A stretch of 64,000 nucleotides of DNA from Thozetella sp. PMI_491 (taxonomy: Eukaryota; Ascomycota; Sordariomycetes; Chaetosphaeriales; Chaetosphaeriaceae), in assembly GCA_021432635.1 (NCBI GenBank), contig MU270043.1, positions 744,001 to 808,000 on the forward strand, read 5' to 3'. Below, in pieces: positions 43,028 through 53,234 of the stretch. The notes below the pieces were generated by a model. The model did no database searches, was not told the DNA's origin, and was given only the letters and a program-made list of their open reading frames with translations. A program made the translations under genes and the position numbers. Numbering within the stretch: the first letter of the stretch is position 1; every line of letters begins with the position of its first letter.

Positions 43028-44376
43028 ATGAGCGATACAACCGTCAAGCCGGAGGAGGCTCCCGCCGCTCCCGTCGAGGATGCCCCTCCTGCTGTCGAGA
43101 CGACCACAGAGGCCGTGGCTGGTGACAAGCAAACTGAAGTTGGCTTGGCCGAGGAGGAGGGTGATGCGAAGGAGTCCAAGCTGAACATGCTCGAGACGAC
43201 CCGCGCCGCCGACTCCGACCCCCGCAAGAACAAGAAGTTCGACCCCAAGACCCAGCAGACCGCGGACGAGCCCGAGCCAGCCATCCGCAAGCAGGTCTGT
43301 ATACGTATATACCATGGCAATCGTGCGTGCCACTGATTCTTGCCCAGGTCGAATTCTATTTCGGCGATGCCAACCTCCCCTCCGACGAGTTCCTGTGGAA
43401 CCTGACCGGAGGCAGTGACAACAAACCCGTGCCTGTTGATGTCATCTGCAAGTTCAAGCGCATGCAAGTCTTCGAGCGTGCCACTGTCGTCGCCGCTCTG
43501 CGCGAGAGCAAATTCCTAGACATTGAAGGCGAGGAGGGCGAGGAGACCATCAAGCGCAAGAAGGCTTACGTTCCCGACGATGCCCGCTGGGTACGCAAGG
43601 TGGCGTCGACCGTCTACGTGAAGGGTTTCGGCGATGAGGAGGCCTCAACACAGTTTGACCTTGAGTCTTTCTTCAGCAGCTTTGGCCCAGTCAACAGCGT
43701 GCGTCTCCGCCGGGACTTCAAGAGCAACCTGTTCAAGGGTTCCGTATATGTCGAGTTTCCCAGTGAGGAGGCCGCCAAGGCATTCGTCGACCTCGACCCC
43801 GCCCCCAAGTGGAAAGAACACGACCTCAAGATTATGACCAAGGTCGACTACATGGCCGAGAAGAATGAGTTGATCAAATCTGGCAAGCTCCAACCCAGCG
43901 ATGACAGGCACAAAGCTTTCTACGAGGGCAAGGGCCGACACGGCAAGAGCCATGGTCGTGGACGCGGCCGTGGCCGTGGCGGATTCGGTCGCGATGACCG
44001 CGGCGATATCGACCGCGACGACTGGAACAGACGCCGGGATAACGATCGCCGGAACGGCTTCAAGGATGGCCGAGGCCGAGGCCGGGGCCGCGGCCGGGGC
44101 GGCCATGGCCGCGACTTCCGCGATCGCAAGGAGTCAGCTCGCGCCCCCGCGGAGGAAACCCGCCCCAGCACCAACGAGTTTGTCCACCCTCTTTTCCTCC
44201 TTTCATCTTCTGTATTTCCGGCATGCTAACAGCCTTGTAGCGTCAAGCGTCCGGTCATCCAGGCCACCGACGACAACGGCAATGCAGTAAAGGAGAACAC
44301 CAATGGCAAGCGCTCGCATGACGGCGAGACCGCCGATGCTCCCCCTGCCAAGAAGATTGACACCAAGAGCGAGTAG
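43028..44376 (+). CDS. LHP1: Lupus La protein homologue (La motif plus RRM), RNA chaperone for Pol III transcripts
   Basis: Model: join(43028..43294, 43348..44177, 44241..44376), 410 residues. Introns of 53 and 63 nt (GTCTGT and GTTTGT donors; the second has GCTAAC) keep frame. The N-terminal 80 residues are acidic. The La motif runs about 86-175 (IRKQVEFYFGDANLPSDEFL, VICKFKRMQVF). An RRM follows at about 197-275 (STVYVKGFGDE, GSVYVEFPSEEAAKAFVDLD). The C-terminal part (about 310-375) is RG/RGG-rich (GRGRGRGRGGFGRDD), and the end has a KRP...AKK basic stretch that may be a nuclear signal. Known role: binding 3' UUU-OH ends of nascent Pol III RNAs such as pre-tRNAs, stabilising them in the nucleus. 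The RGG tail is more extended than in yeast Lhp1. Confidence 0.95.
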
Positions 44377-46327
44377 GGCGTCGAGGCGGCTTAGACAAGC
44401 AAGCGCTGCGACATTCGCATTCGCAGAAACATCAGTGCTAAAAATACCCAGGGTCTTCATCGATCAGAGCTGTAACATAAGTGCTACACCGGACGGCGTT
44501 CATCAGGGTAGTTGTCTTTACCACTCCTCGTACTCGCTGTCCCAGGGAAGGATATACTTCTCTCCCCTCTCCCCCTAACCCACCCCAACCGTTTTCTTCC
44601 ATGGAGGTGGTTCGCCAGGCCTGGGCAGTCGGCCTTGCTGTCTGTTTGCATGTCCCCTCTTGCTGCTAGAGGAGCTAGATGTTGCTAGAGGATGTGAGAA
44701 AAATTAGCAGACAGGGGGGAGGAAGGGTGAAGGGTGAAGGGTGAAGGGTTACCATCGTCATAGCGTATTACCTAGGAAGTAAATACACTGACTAGTTTTT
44801 TTTTCATGAATGGGCGAGCTATCTTGATGCTAGGCTTGTACTTGAACCCTGCCTTTGCTTGGTTCGACGACTCTGTGGTGGTGTGGGTAGCACATGGACG
44901 CGTGGGGCCGTCTTGTTTATACCCCTGAGCCGCTTGGGCTGTGGGACGCACTACTACCTTGGAGGTACCTGCTTCATGCCTGGTCCATATATTAGCCAAG
45001 ATAGATTCCCGATGGGACTAGCGCAGGAGGGTCCTTGGGCATCAAGAGCTGATGGACCTGTAGCCTTACAGAACACATGAGAATATTTTGGTCGAGAGTC
45101 CGCACGAAGCACGAGTTGGCGTGGAGCTTGTCCAGCTTGTACCCCCATAGCAGCATAACGAATAGTTGGCGAGGGACCTCCTTAGCTCCCTTAAGTCCGG
45201 GACAGTGAGCTCCCCGCTCAAAGTATTCTCCTGAGGGACAGAGTTCTTCTCGGGGGCGATTGAGACTCAAGTTACTGAAGTGTTTAGTTCTACAGTGAAA
45301 TCAATGATAGGAACACGAAAGGAGCTCAACATCCCCTGCAGAGTCGCCAGCAGCCACACCGGCCATGCGAGGAAACCTGTAGCGTCCCGATGGCGGCGCA
45401 GATAGCCGCGGATCTTCGCCGCTTGCATCCCTGGTGCTAACCGGTTTGCGTTGGGTCTTCCACCTTTCTCGACCGAGGGCGCATCCCTCCACAACCTGCC
45501 GTTACGCATTCGGAAGCCGCATCGCACCCTGGCCTTGTCTTTGTGCATTGCTGGCGAACCCCCCCCCTCTCCCCCGTTTTCCAAACCTCCAACAGATAAC
45601 AGTGTCGTCACGCAGATGCTAGAGGGTGCGTCTAGCGGTGTGGCTGCGAGAGGAGGAGAAGGAGGAGGAGGGGTACAGAGGAGGTTAGCGTAGCCCCGCG
45701 ACGATTTAGAGATCTACCGGCTCACACATCTGGCGATAGTCCCATCCCCCTCTGATCCCCACCCGGCTCCCCTTTTGCTATTAATTTCCAAAACGTAGTG
45801 AGAAAAAAAAACAGGGAATATTGTGTAAGATACACAATTCTCGCGAAATTCGCCTAGAGACGGTGGGAAGATAAAAAAAGAAAAATGGCTTTGCGGATGG
45901 GGTTGAAGGTTAGGAAGGCTCCAGGCACGGGGACAGACGGTGCTCGCCGCTCGGCACTTCCTTGCCGAACCAACAGTCCGCCACTTGCGATGCGGAGATG
46001 GTATGGAGTTAAGGCCGTCAACCGCGATGGCTTGTTATCAGTTTCGGCCTAGCTTGCTTCTTATGTCTCTTGGGCCTACTTGCCGATTCTTTTACCTCCC
46101 TTCCCACTGCCTATACCCTGCCTACGAGGCTTGCCTCCTCCCCTCCCCCTTCCCCCTTCCCTTCTTCGGGAGCATTCGGTGCCCACTGCTACTGTTTTGG
46201 AAACTGTCTTCGTGTGCTCGAATTGTCCATCACTCATACTCCGGGCCTTGCCTCCACACCCCGCGTCGGTGGCACCCACTAGCACGGAGACCCGGAGTGC
46301 TTCGGCTATAGTTGAGACCTCGGCAAT
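44377..46327. other. Spacer between tandem genes La and MFS carrier
   Basis: 1.95 kb with no supported gene. Contains a four-copy GAAGGGT tandem (44722-44749), several CT-rich stretches, and an A-rich segment near 45805-45890. The promoter of the MFS gene is expected in the right 700 bp, which is CT-rich just before its ATG. Confidence 0.55.
44722..44749 (+). repeat. Four perfect tandem copies of the heptamer GAAGGGT
   Basis: Four direct 7-bp units without mismatch about 345 bp after the La stop codon. The unit differs from the fungal telomere repeat TTAGGG. Confidence 0.95.
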
Positions 46328-48199
46328 ATGAGCGGCCCGGGGCCGGTGGACGGCTCCACTGGGCCGGTATCGTCCACAAGCCCCGGCTCCGTGTCACCGA
46401 CGACTGACGACCCGTCTTCTCAGTCGTCGCCAGCATTTCAGAAAGATTCGGCTTCCGTCTCAGACTTGGACCCCGCCGGCGCAGGTCTGGAAGAGAAAGT
46501 ACGGCAGTCTGCTGGCTCGCGCGCGTCCACCCTTGAAAGCGATCGCAGTCGGGAGGAGCTGCACGAAAAGGAGCGAAGAGGGGTTGATGGCTCCGCTTCC
46601 GATTCCGAGGAGCCTGAGCCCGAACCTGCGACCCGCACCGTTTCCGTCCCCGAGGTCCACGATGGCATCGAGAGCCGCCGGGATGTCGAGGTTGGATCGC
46701 CCCTCGAGCAGGCCGCCACGGAGCGCAGCGACCGGGATCCCAACTTGGTAACATGGGATGGACCCGACGACCCGTGCAACCCTAAGGCCTGGCCCTTTGC
46801 TAAAAAGTGGGCGGCCATCACCATTGTCTCCTTCTTCACGCTGATATCGCCCGTCTCGAGCACCATGATCGCACCGGCTACGCCTCAGATCGGCCGGGAC
46901 TTGGGCATCAACTCGTCCTTCGAACAGGCTCTGACCCTGTCCATCTTCGTGCTTGCCTACGCCGTCGGGCCGCTGTTCCTCGGCCCGCTGAGCGAGCTGT
47001 ACGGCCGCGTGCCGACGCTGCAGCTGTCGAATCTAGTGTACCTCTTCTTCAACCTTGGCTGTGGGCTAGCCCAGACGAAGCCACAGATGATTGCCTTTCG
47101 CTTCATGGCAGGGCTCGGCGGTTCTGCTCCCTTGGCCATCGGTGGTGGAGTCCTGGGCGATTTGTTCCCTCCCGAGCAGCGCGGACAGGCAATGAGTATC
47201 TACAGCCTGGCCCCGCTGCTTGGACCTGCCATCGGACCTTTGGCTGGGGGGTTTATCACTGAGCGAAGTAGCTGGCGATGGATTTTTCACGCCACCACCA
47301 TCGCCGATGCTGTAATACAGGTGGCCGGCCTGGTTTTCCTTCAGGAGACATACGCGCCAGTCCTGCTCGCCCGGAAGCGGGCCCGTCTTGTAAAGGAGAC
47401 GGGCAATACGGCGTTGCACACCGAGTTCGACCGGCTCGACCGGACCGTCACGCAAACGCTCACAACTGCGTTTGTGAGGCCCTTCCGCATGCTCGCGACC
47501 CAGATTATTGTGCAAGTTTTGGCCCTATATTTTCTCTGCCTCTACGGGCTGCTATATCTTCAGCTAAGCACCTTCCCTCGGCTGTGGCAGGAAGCCTACG
47601 GAGAGAGTGTCGGTATCGCTGGGCTTAATTATATATCCCTCGGCATTGGCTTGTTTCTCGGCGCCCAAGTCTGCGCCCCGTTCCAGGACCGCATCTACGC
47701 CGCGCTCAAGCGACGCTACGGCGTGGCCGCTGGACGACCGGAGTTCCGCACACCGATGATGATGCCCGGCGCGGTCTTGGTACCCGTTGGCCTGCTGATC
47801 TATGGCTGGAGCGCACAGTTCCGGACACATTGGATCGTGCCCAACCTCGGAGTTGCCATATTCTCAATGGGAACTATGTAAGTGCAGCTTCCGTAGACTT
47901 TAATCTGCTTCTGGCTGACTAAATCTCAAATTAGAATTTGCTTCCAGTGCATCCAAGGCTACCTGGTTGATACATACACCCGCTTTGCGGCGAGTGCAGT
48001 CGGGGCCGGCACCGTCCTGCGGAGTCTCGGTGGTTTCGCCTTCCCCTTGTTTGCGCCTTATATGTATGAGAAGCTTGACTACGGATGGGGGAACACGACA
48101 TTGGCGTTGATATCAATCGTCATAGGCTGGCCGGCACCAATTTTGCTTTGGAAATTTGGCGAAGAGCTTCGAAGGAAGAGTCCTTTTGCCGCAGGATAA
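46328..48199 (+). CDS. MFS transporter, DHA1 polyamine/multidrug type
   Basis: Model: join(46328..47877, 47935..48199), 604 residues. The 57-nt intron (GTAAGT, GCTGACT branch region, TTAG) joins ...FSMGT-I to ICFQCIQGYLVDTYTRFAAS in frame. A long cytosolic N-terminus (about 1-155, Ser/Glu/Asp-rich) precedes WDGPDDPCNPKAWPFAKKW, the hallmark start of the fungal DHA1 family. Twelve hydrophobic segments follow. Motif A is GPLSELYGRVP between helices 2 and 3, and helices 4-5 include RFMAGLGGSAPLAIGGGVLG and PAIGPLAGGFI. Relatives export polyamines or drugs by proton antiport at the plasma membrane; the substrate here cannot be read from sequence. It is convergent with the polygalacturonase gene (197 bp between stops), but is not of the sugar-carrier family. 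Confidence 0.93.
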
Positions 48200-48396
48200 T
48201 GAAGGAACCAGGCAACGTGTAGAAATGTAGATATTAATTTGTTTAACTGCCCGGGATTTCCGAAGCCTTCTGAACAATAGCGCCATATTTAGCGACGATA
48301 CACAGGCAAAATTCTAAGTCTTTTGATTCTGCTGCTTGGGACGAGACTAGAACAAAGAGAGAAAGTTGCTTTTATGCCCACTAATCTCTCTTATCT

Positions 48397-50189
48397 TCAG
48401 CATCCCGACCCTGTCATCCCCCTGACCCCACCGGCTGCGATATACTTGCACGTTCCTACAGCGCCTTCCCTGGCCGGATCGTCTTCTGTAAGCCCTAGGT
48501 TGATGTTCTGCATCGTGATGTTGTAGCATGGATTCCTTGCAGAGCACGATACGGCGGCAGTGCGGTTGCTCGTGGCAGCAAGGAACCCAGTGAAGTTGAC
48601 AAAAGCGATATTCGAGACAAGCATGTTGGACGTCCCTGAGAAGGACCCATTGTTTCCGCTGTCCTGGTTAATATTTGGCCCGATAGCAGCTCCTTCTATG
48701 TAGAAGTTTTCGAAGCGTAAATTGTTGACGACTCCCCTGTGAGATGATCAGCCACGCGATGCCCTGTATTCATGTTGGGATGGTGCCCTACCAGCCACCG
48801 CCTCGAGGCAGCCCGGCGCTCTCGTAACCAGACTGCGGTGCCTCTTCGCCAATCCAAGTTTTGATGTACTAGGATATACTCAGCTGCGTATCAATATTTC
48901 AGGGGGGTGTCTCAGGAGCGAAGGTCGTATCGAGAGCTGACATGTATACAGCTGCTCCCAGGACGTCCTGGATAGGGGAGTGGACAACACACGAAGCACT
49001 TACAGCTGAATTGTGCATGTCTAGGTTGTAAGTCAGAACCTTAACATCCTTCACGACGACATTTTCAACTGAGGAGTCCTCGAGATACTGGCCCAGACTG
49101 CCAATGGCAATGCCGTTTCCTCCATGGATCGTAAGCTAGAGAAGGGGCATCAGTCCCGATTCCCGCAGTGCAACGATTTGGCACCCACATTCTGGCAGTG
49201 AATATTGTACGATCGTGGCTTGATCGCAATCGCGTCATCTCCTCTGTGCCCTAGTCAGTGGCCGGGGCGACGCTTCGATACTCAGAGGAAACCAACCCTA
49301 TGGCGTTGATTAGAAAACCATCTTTTTGAGGAAAGGTGCCAAGCTCTGCTTACCTTGGTATACAAAGTTGGTGAGCACGATATTGTTGGCATCCATGGTG
49401 TTGAACCCGTCCGTATTCTGGACCCAGTTCTTGCCCCAAGGTGCATTGACGGCTGTATTATTGACGTAAATGTCGTCAAACCTCATGTTCGTCCCGTTCA
49501 TGATGTTGATAGACCATAGCGGTGAGTCCTTGACGAAGACTGCATGGTGATGAGACGATGGTGACCTAGAGAAGGGGAATCTAGGACTAACAGTGATCCA
49601 CGGAGACATCGCTCACGTTCCAAAACACAAATGGCATTGGACGTCCCGGCTGGGTCGTGGCCTGCTCTGCATTGTACCAGGAGTTGCCACTGCCGTTGAT
49701 TCCTCCAGTACCGTACCCGTTGATTCGAATGCGGTCGCCGCTGATCGCAAAGCCGGCGGCGTGATTTTGGAAGGCTATGGGGTAGGAGTTATTCCGCCAG
49801 TACGTGAGATTATCAGAGAACTAGCCAGATGCCCAAATTTAGCATACATCTTTAAGCTAGAGATAGGTTTTAATCCGCACCTGCCAGAGGCCTCTCCATT
49901 CAATCGTCACATCGTAAAGCACCGGGTTCAGCCTGGAGGCGATGTAGAACTTCCGACCCTCAGGGAAGACAACCGTGCCTCCATGGTTGCAGTCTTCGAA
50001 CGCCTTGAGGATCTGTGGAACATCATCGCGTCTACATCCCTTGGGAGTGACGGTACAGATCTTGCCGGAGCTGAACGGGCTCCTTGGAGTTAGACCGGGC
50101 AGAGAGCCTGCTGAAGCGAGGGCAGTGCCTAGTCCCAATAGGCCGTGGAGCAAGAAAACGAGTCGAGCGAAGTGCAGACCAGTAGCCAT
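48397..50189 (-). CDS. Secreted GH28 exo-polygalacturonase (galacturan 1,4-alpha-galacturonidase)
   Basis: Seven exons: complement(join(48397..48736, 48792..48868, 49004..49135, 49189..49241, 49354..49539, 49592..49820, 49881..50189)), 441 residues. Introns are 52-135 nt, all GT...AG. ATG 50189 opens a signal peptide (MATGLHFARLVFLLHGLLGL, cut near ALA). GH28 right-handed beta-helix landmarks: QFSDNLTYWRNNSYPIAFQN, PMPFVFWNVSDVSV, SPLWSINIMNGTNM, catalytic NTDGFNTMD, DD of YQGDDAIAIKPRSY, HGGNGIAIGSLGQYLEDSS in place of the GHG region, and YIKTW for the RIK motif. The many N-x-S/T sites fit secretion. Enzymes of this type release galacturonate from the non-reducing ends of pectin, usually under pectin induction and carbon repression. 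Odd point: the cysteine normally after DD is Ala and its usual partner is Ile (see findings). Confidence 0.92.
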
Positions 50190-50784
50190 GGCGGAAGGAT
50201 AGCTAGAGGACGAAGCTATCCACACGGCCTAGTGGGGGTTGGCGGCACTTATGTTTGTACGCAAAACACCTGTCCGGATATAAGAGCTAGACGGCTCGGG
50301 GTAGACAACTAGGGGGTGACGCAAGGAAAGAGACCCATCGCGGGGAGAGGGTGCCTTCTCCAATCTACCCCACAAACAACAACAAGCGCAGAGAAGTGCG
50401 GAGAGAAGGGGATAATTGTGTCGATTGACTAGCATCATTGGCCGGCTAAAGGTTAGGGGCAATAGATGATTGGAGGCAAAATGGATGCACTCATTATAGC
50501 TCTTCCTACATCTGCAAGGGCAGTATCCACGAGATCGAACGTCTCGGTCCATCTTCGGCCGAGGCTGAGTCCGTTGGAGATCTGCTGGTCTGAGGACCAA
50601 CAGCCCCGTCTCGTGGTGAGCACTCAGTACCTTTCTCAGTCCCTTTATCAGCCGTATAGCTGTTTGGGAGTCCGCCTGGTTGGGTATGAGACAGGCGTTT
50701 TGGACCCAATGGCGGGTTGTCTGCGAGCTCCATACTGGCCAGGCCCTGTGGTGCTTTCATCATCAGCTAACCCTGTGACTTGGT
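50190..50784. other. Spacer between tandem minus-strand genes
   Basis: Promoter of the polygalacturonase and 3' flank of the NACHT gene. No ORF supported on either strand. Confidence 0.5.
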
Positions 50785-53234
50785 TTAACCGGCCATCCTC
50801 GACTGCTTGTCGGTACGAACGCCGAGGCTTTCCATCAGAGCCACCACATCCCACATTTTTCTATGCTTAGCAAGCGAATATGCGCTGGTGTGGATGCCTT
50901 CGTCCCGAACATCGGGGTCCGCGCCAGCGTTCAAGAGGAGAGTGGCAGCCTCCGAGTGGCCGCGGTAACATGCGATTGCCAGCGGCGTGGAGCCAAATCT
51001 TCCGCCGGGGTGGTTGACGTCAACCCCAGAGCCCGGTCGAAGGAGGATCTTGAGGATAGGCACCAAGTTGTATGACGAGGCATAGTACAAGGGCTGTGTC
51101 TTCTCGATGGCCTCAATGTCGGTCGAGAAGAGAAGTAACTGGACCCAAGATTCGAAGCAGCCGCCCTTCGGGTTCGCCTTGGTTGCGAAGAACTCCAGAA
51201 CCAAAGCCTCGTCATCCGGATCTGGTGGATCGGCCAGGTGATCTGGCCAAAAAAGCGCTGCATAATCGAGCAGGGGGTGGTCCTTGGCTCGCCTCAAAAG
51301 CTGGATCTGCTGCTGAACGTGGCCGCTGGCGAGCACGTCAAAGCTGAGGTAGGCGAGGCATTTTCTCATGATCTGTCTGTGACAGGTGGCTGCATCGAGC
51401 GCGAAGAATGCCGAGGGGGAGTCTTGGATCCACGATGAGGTGAGGAAGGTGCGGATCGAGTCGTGCGCAAGTGTGACAATGTCTCCGTCGACTTGGGCGA
51501 GCCCATTGCATATACCAATGGCGGTGTGTGGGTCGGTGAGGCGGTAGTCGTCGTCAAGATAGCGGTCCGACTCCTGCAGAACAACGGCCTCCCCTAGCTG
51601 GCGGAGATTCATGGGGCGTGTGGAGAAGGCGAGCCAGAGCAAGACTTCCCTCGCGAGCGGCTTGTCACTCTCTGGGACTCTCTGCAGGGTGCGGGAGTAA
51701 GTCTCGTTGAGAGTCGATGGCAGGTCGCTTAGCGCGGCGAGCATATCTCGTCCAGTTCTGAGGTGGCTCAGTCTGTCCATGCACAGCTGTGCCCACCGGA
51801 ACCTGGTGCTTGGTTAGACGGCCGACGAAGAAGAGGGAAGAAAGTCAGCCGAGCACTACTGACGTTCCATTCGCCCCTTCCGCCATCCTCTGTCGGATTT
51901 TCCCTTGGATCTTATCACTTAGAGCGCAGAAGCTCGGCTCGGTAGACAGCCGCCGCTGGACATAGACTTGAATGTCGTGATCAACTCCAACGCCAGACAT
52001 TCGCTGGACCAAGAGTTCTGGGTACTCGGCCTGGGGGCCGGCTGTGCATGTTACCAGCACGCGGACATTGGGACACATTCGGCAGAGAGATAGAAGAAGC
52101 GGCACGATCTGTAGCTGATGGGGCGTCTCATTGAGAGCGTCAACGAGGATGAAGAACTGGTCGACCAGAGCCAGACCCGAGATCAGAAATTCTGTGATTT
52201 CGGATATGCTCAGTGACCCTCGATTCGAGGACGCATTTTGTCTCATTAGAGGGCGTATGCGCTCAATGATTTCCGGCCGCATCCTTGCCAACTCTGCTAG
52301 CATGGAGCCGAATACGCTGGCAGGAAGCTGCGAGGCGGAATTATCAAAGGAGCAATAATGGAATCCGCAGCCCCAACCGCCGTCCGAGACAGAGCACTGC
52401 TTTCTGAGCTCCTCCACGATGCTAGAGCTGAAAGACGGTTAATGATTCCCTCTAGGCCATTATTTGAAGAATGAAGCCGCTTACAAGAGGGTTGTCTTCC
52501 CGGCACCCGCTTACGTGGATGGCATTAGCGAACTTGGCTTATCACAAGAAACCCATTCGCGGGCAGATCGTCTCACATTTCCCGGTAATCCACAGCATTG
52601 GTGTTTTACAAGAACTGCCTGCCCAAGTTTCATAGATCTTGTCGAAGAACCATGTGCCGGTGCCAGGGGCGCGGTCCCGATTCGCCTTTTGGTAGGCATC
52701 TTGGGCTTCGACAGGGGCCAGCCACTGAATCGTCTCTTGCGTCTCGGCCATCATGCGGTCCAGCCTGCGAGCGATGATGTCCTCGTGAATGGCATTGGCT
52801 AGGCGTTTCATCTCGCTGTAGATGGCTTCAGTAGTCTCGGTGCTGTCCTGCATGATGACGAGGATGAACCAGGTCTTGGCTCGCTCCAGCGCCTGGACAA
52901 GTTTGTCAACCTCGTCCTTCTTGAAGGGCCATGAAAGGCTCTGCACCGCCATGCCGAGCTTGGTCTTGCGCCGGGTGAGGCGCTTCTGGATGCTGTCCAG
53001 CGCCTCGCGCGTCAGGTGCACCATGCCGTCCATCTGGGGCGCCTGCAGCGCCTTTTCGTCCGACTGCTTGAATACGAGAAACTGGTCCAGGGTACCCTTG
53101 AGCGCGAAGAGCTCCTGGCTGAGCCGCCGGATATCATCGCGGGCGGCCTTGACAGAGCTGATGTAGTCGTACAGAGAACTCGATATCTCGACTATGGAGA
53201 TACCCAGTCCTACGATGGAGAGCGGGTCTGCCAT
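50785..53234 (-). CDS. NLR-like STAND protein: fungal N-terminal domain, NACHT NTPase, ankyrin repeats
   Basis: Model: complement(join(50785..51802, 51864..52427, 52485..52509, 52577..53234)), 754 residues. The N-terminus MADPLSIVGLGISIVEISSS and the helical region to about 200 match the fungal STAND N-terminal domain that often starts NLR-like proteins. Walker A (GKSGAGKTTLF, about 218-228) is encoded mainly by a 25-nt microexon. Walker B-like FFILVDALNE is near 325. A winged-helix-like region follows (LLWLAFSTRPMNLRQLGEAV, TLAHDSIRTFL). The C-terminus has two to three ankyrin repeats (YYASSYNLVPILKILLRPGS, STPLAIACYRGHSEAATLLL). Introns of 67, 57 and 61 nt restore frame. Such proteins are proposed non-self or incompatibility sensors that oligomerise on ligand binding; no partner effector gene lies adjacent. 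GT-rich repeats lie just upstream of the ATG. Confidence 0.88.

Noticed and set aside
44722-44749. GAAGGGT tandem as an internal telomere-like repeat
   Set aside because: The unit is not TTAGGG and only four copies exist; simple tandem slippage explains it.
49593-50093. 166-codon plus-strand ORF over the start of the polygalacturonase gene
   Set aside because: Antisense shadow; the minus strand gives a signal peptide and GH28 motifs with consistent splice sites.
46328-50189. MFS carrier and exo-polygalacturonase as a pectin/galacturonate utilisation pair
   Set aside because: The carrier has the DHA1 drug/polyamine signature rather than that of sugar porters, and the genes are convergent, not co-transcribed from one promoter.
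50785-53234. NACHT gene as part of a two-gene NLR/effector pair
   Set aside because: Neighbours are a GH28 enzyme and a transcription factor; no HeLo, HET-S-like, patatin or other death-effector gene is adjacent. The PLA2c lipase is 17 kb away and looks housekeeping.
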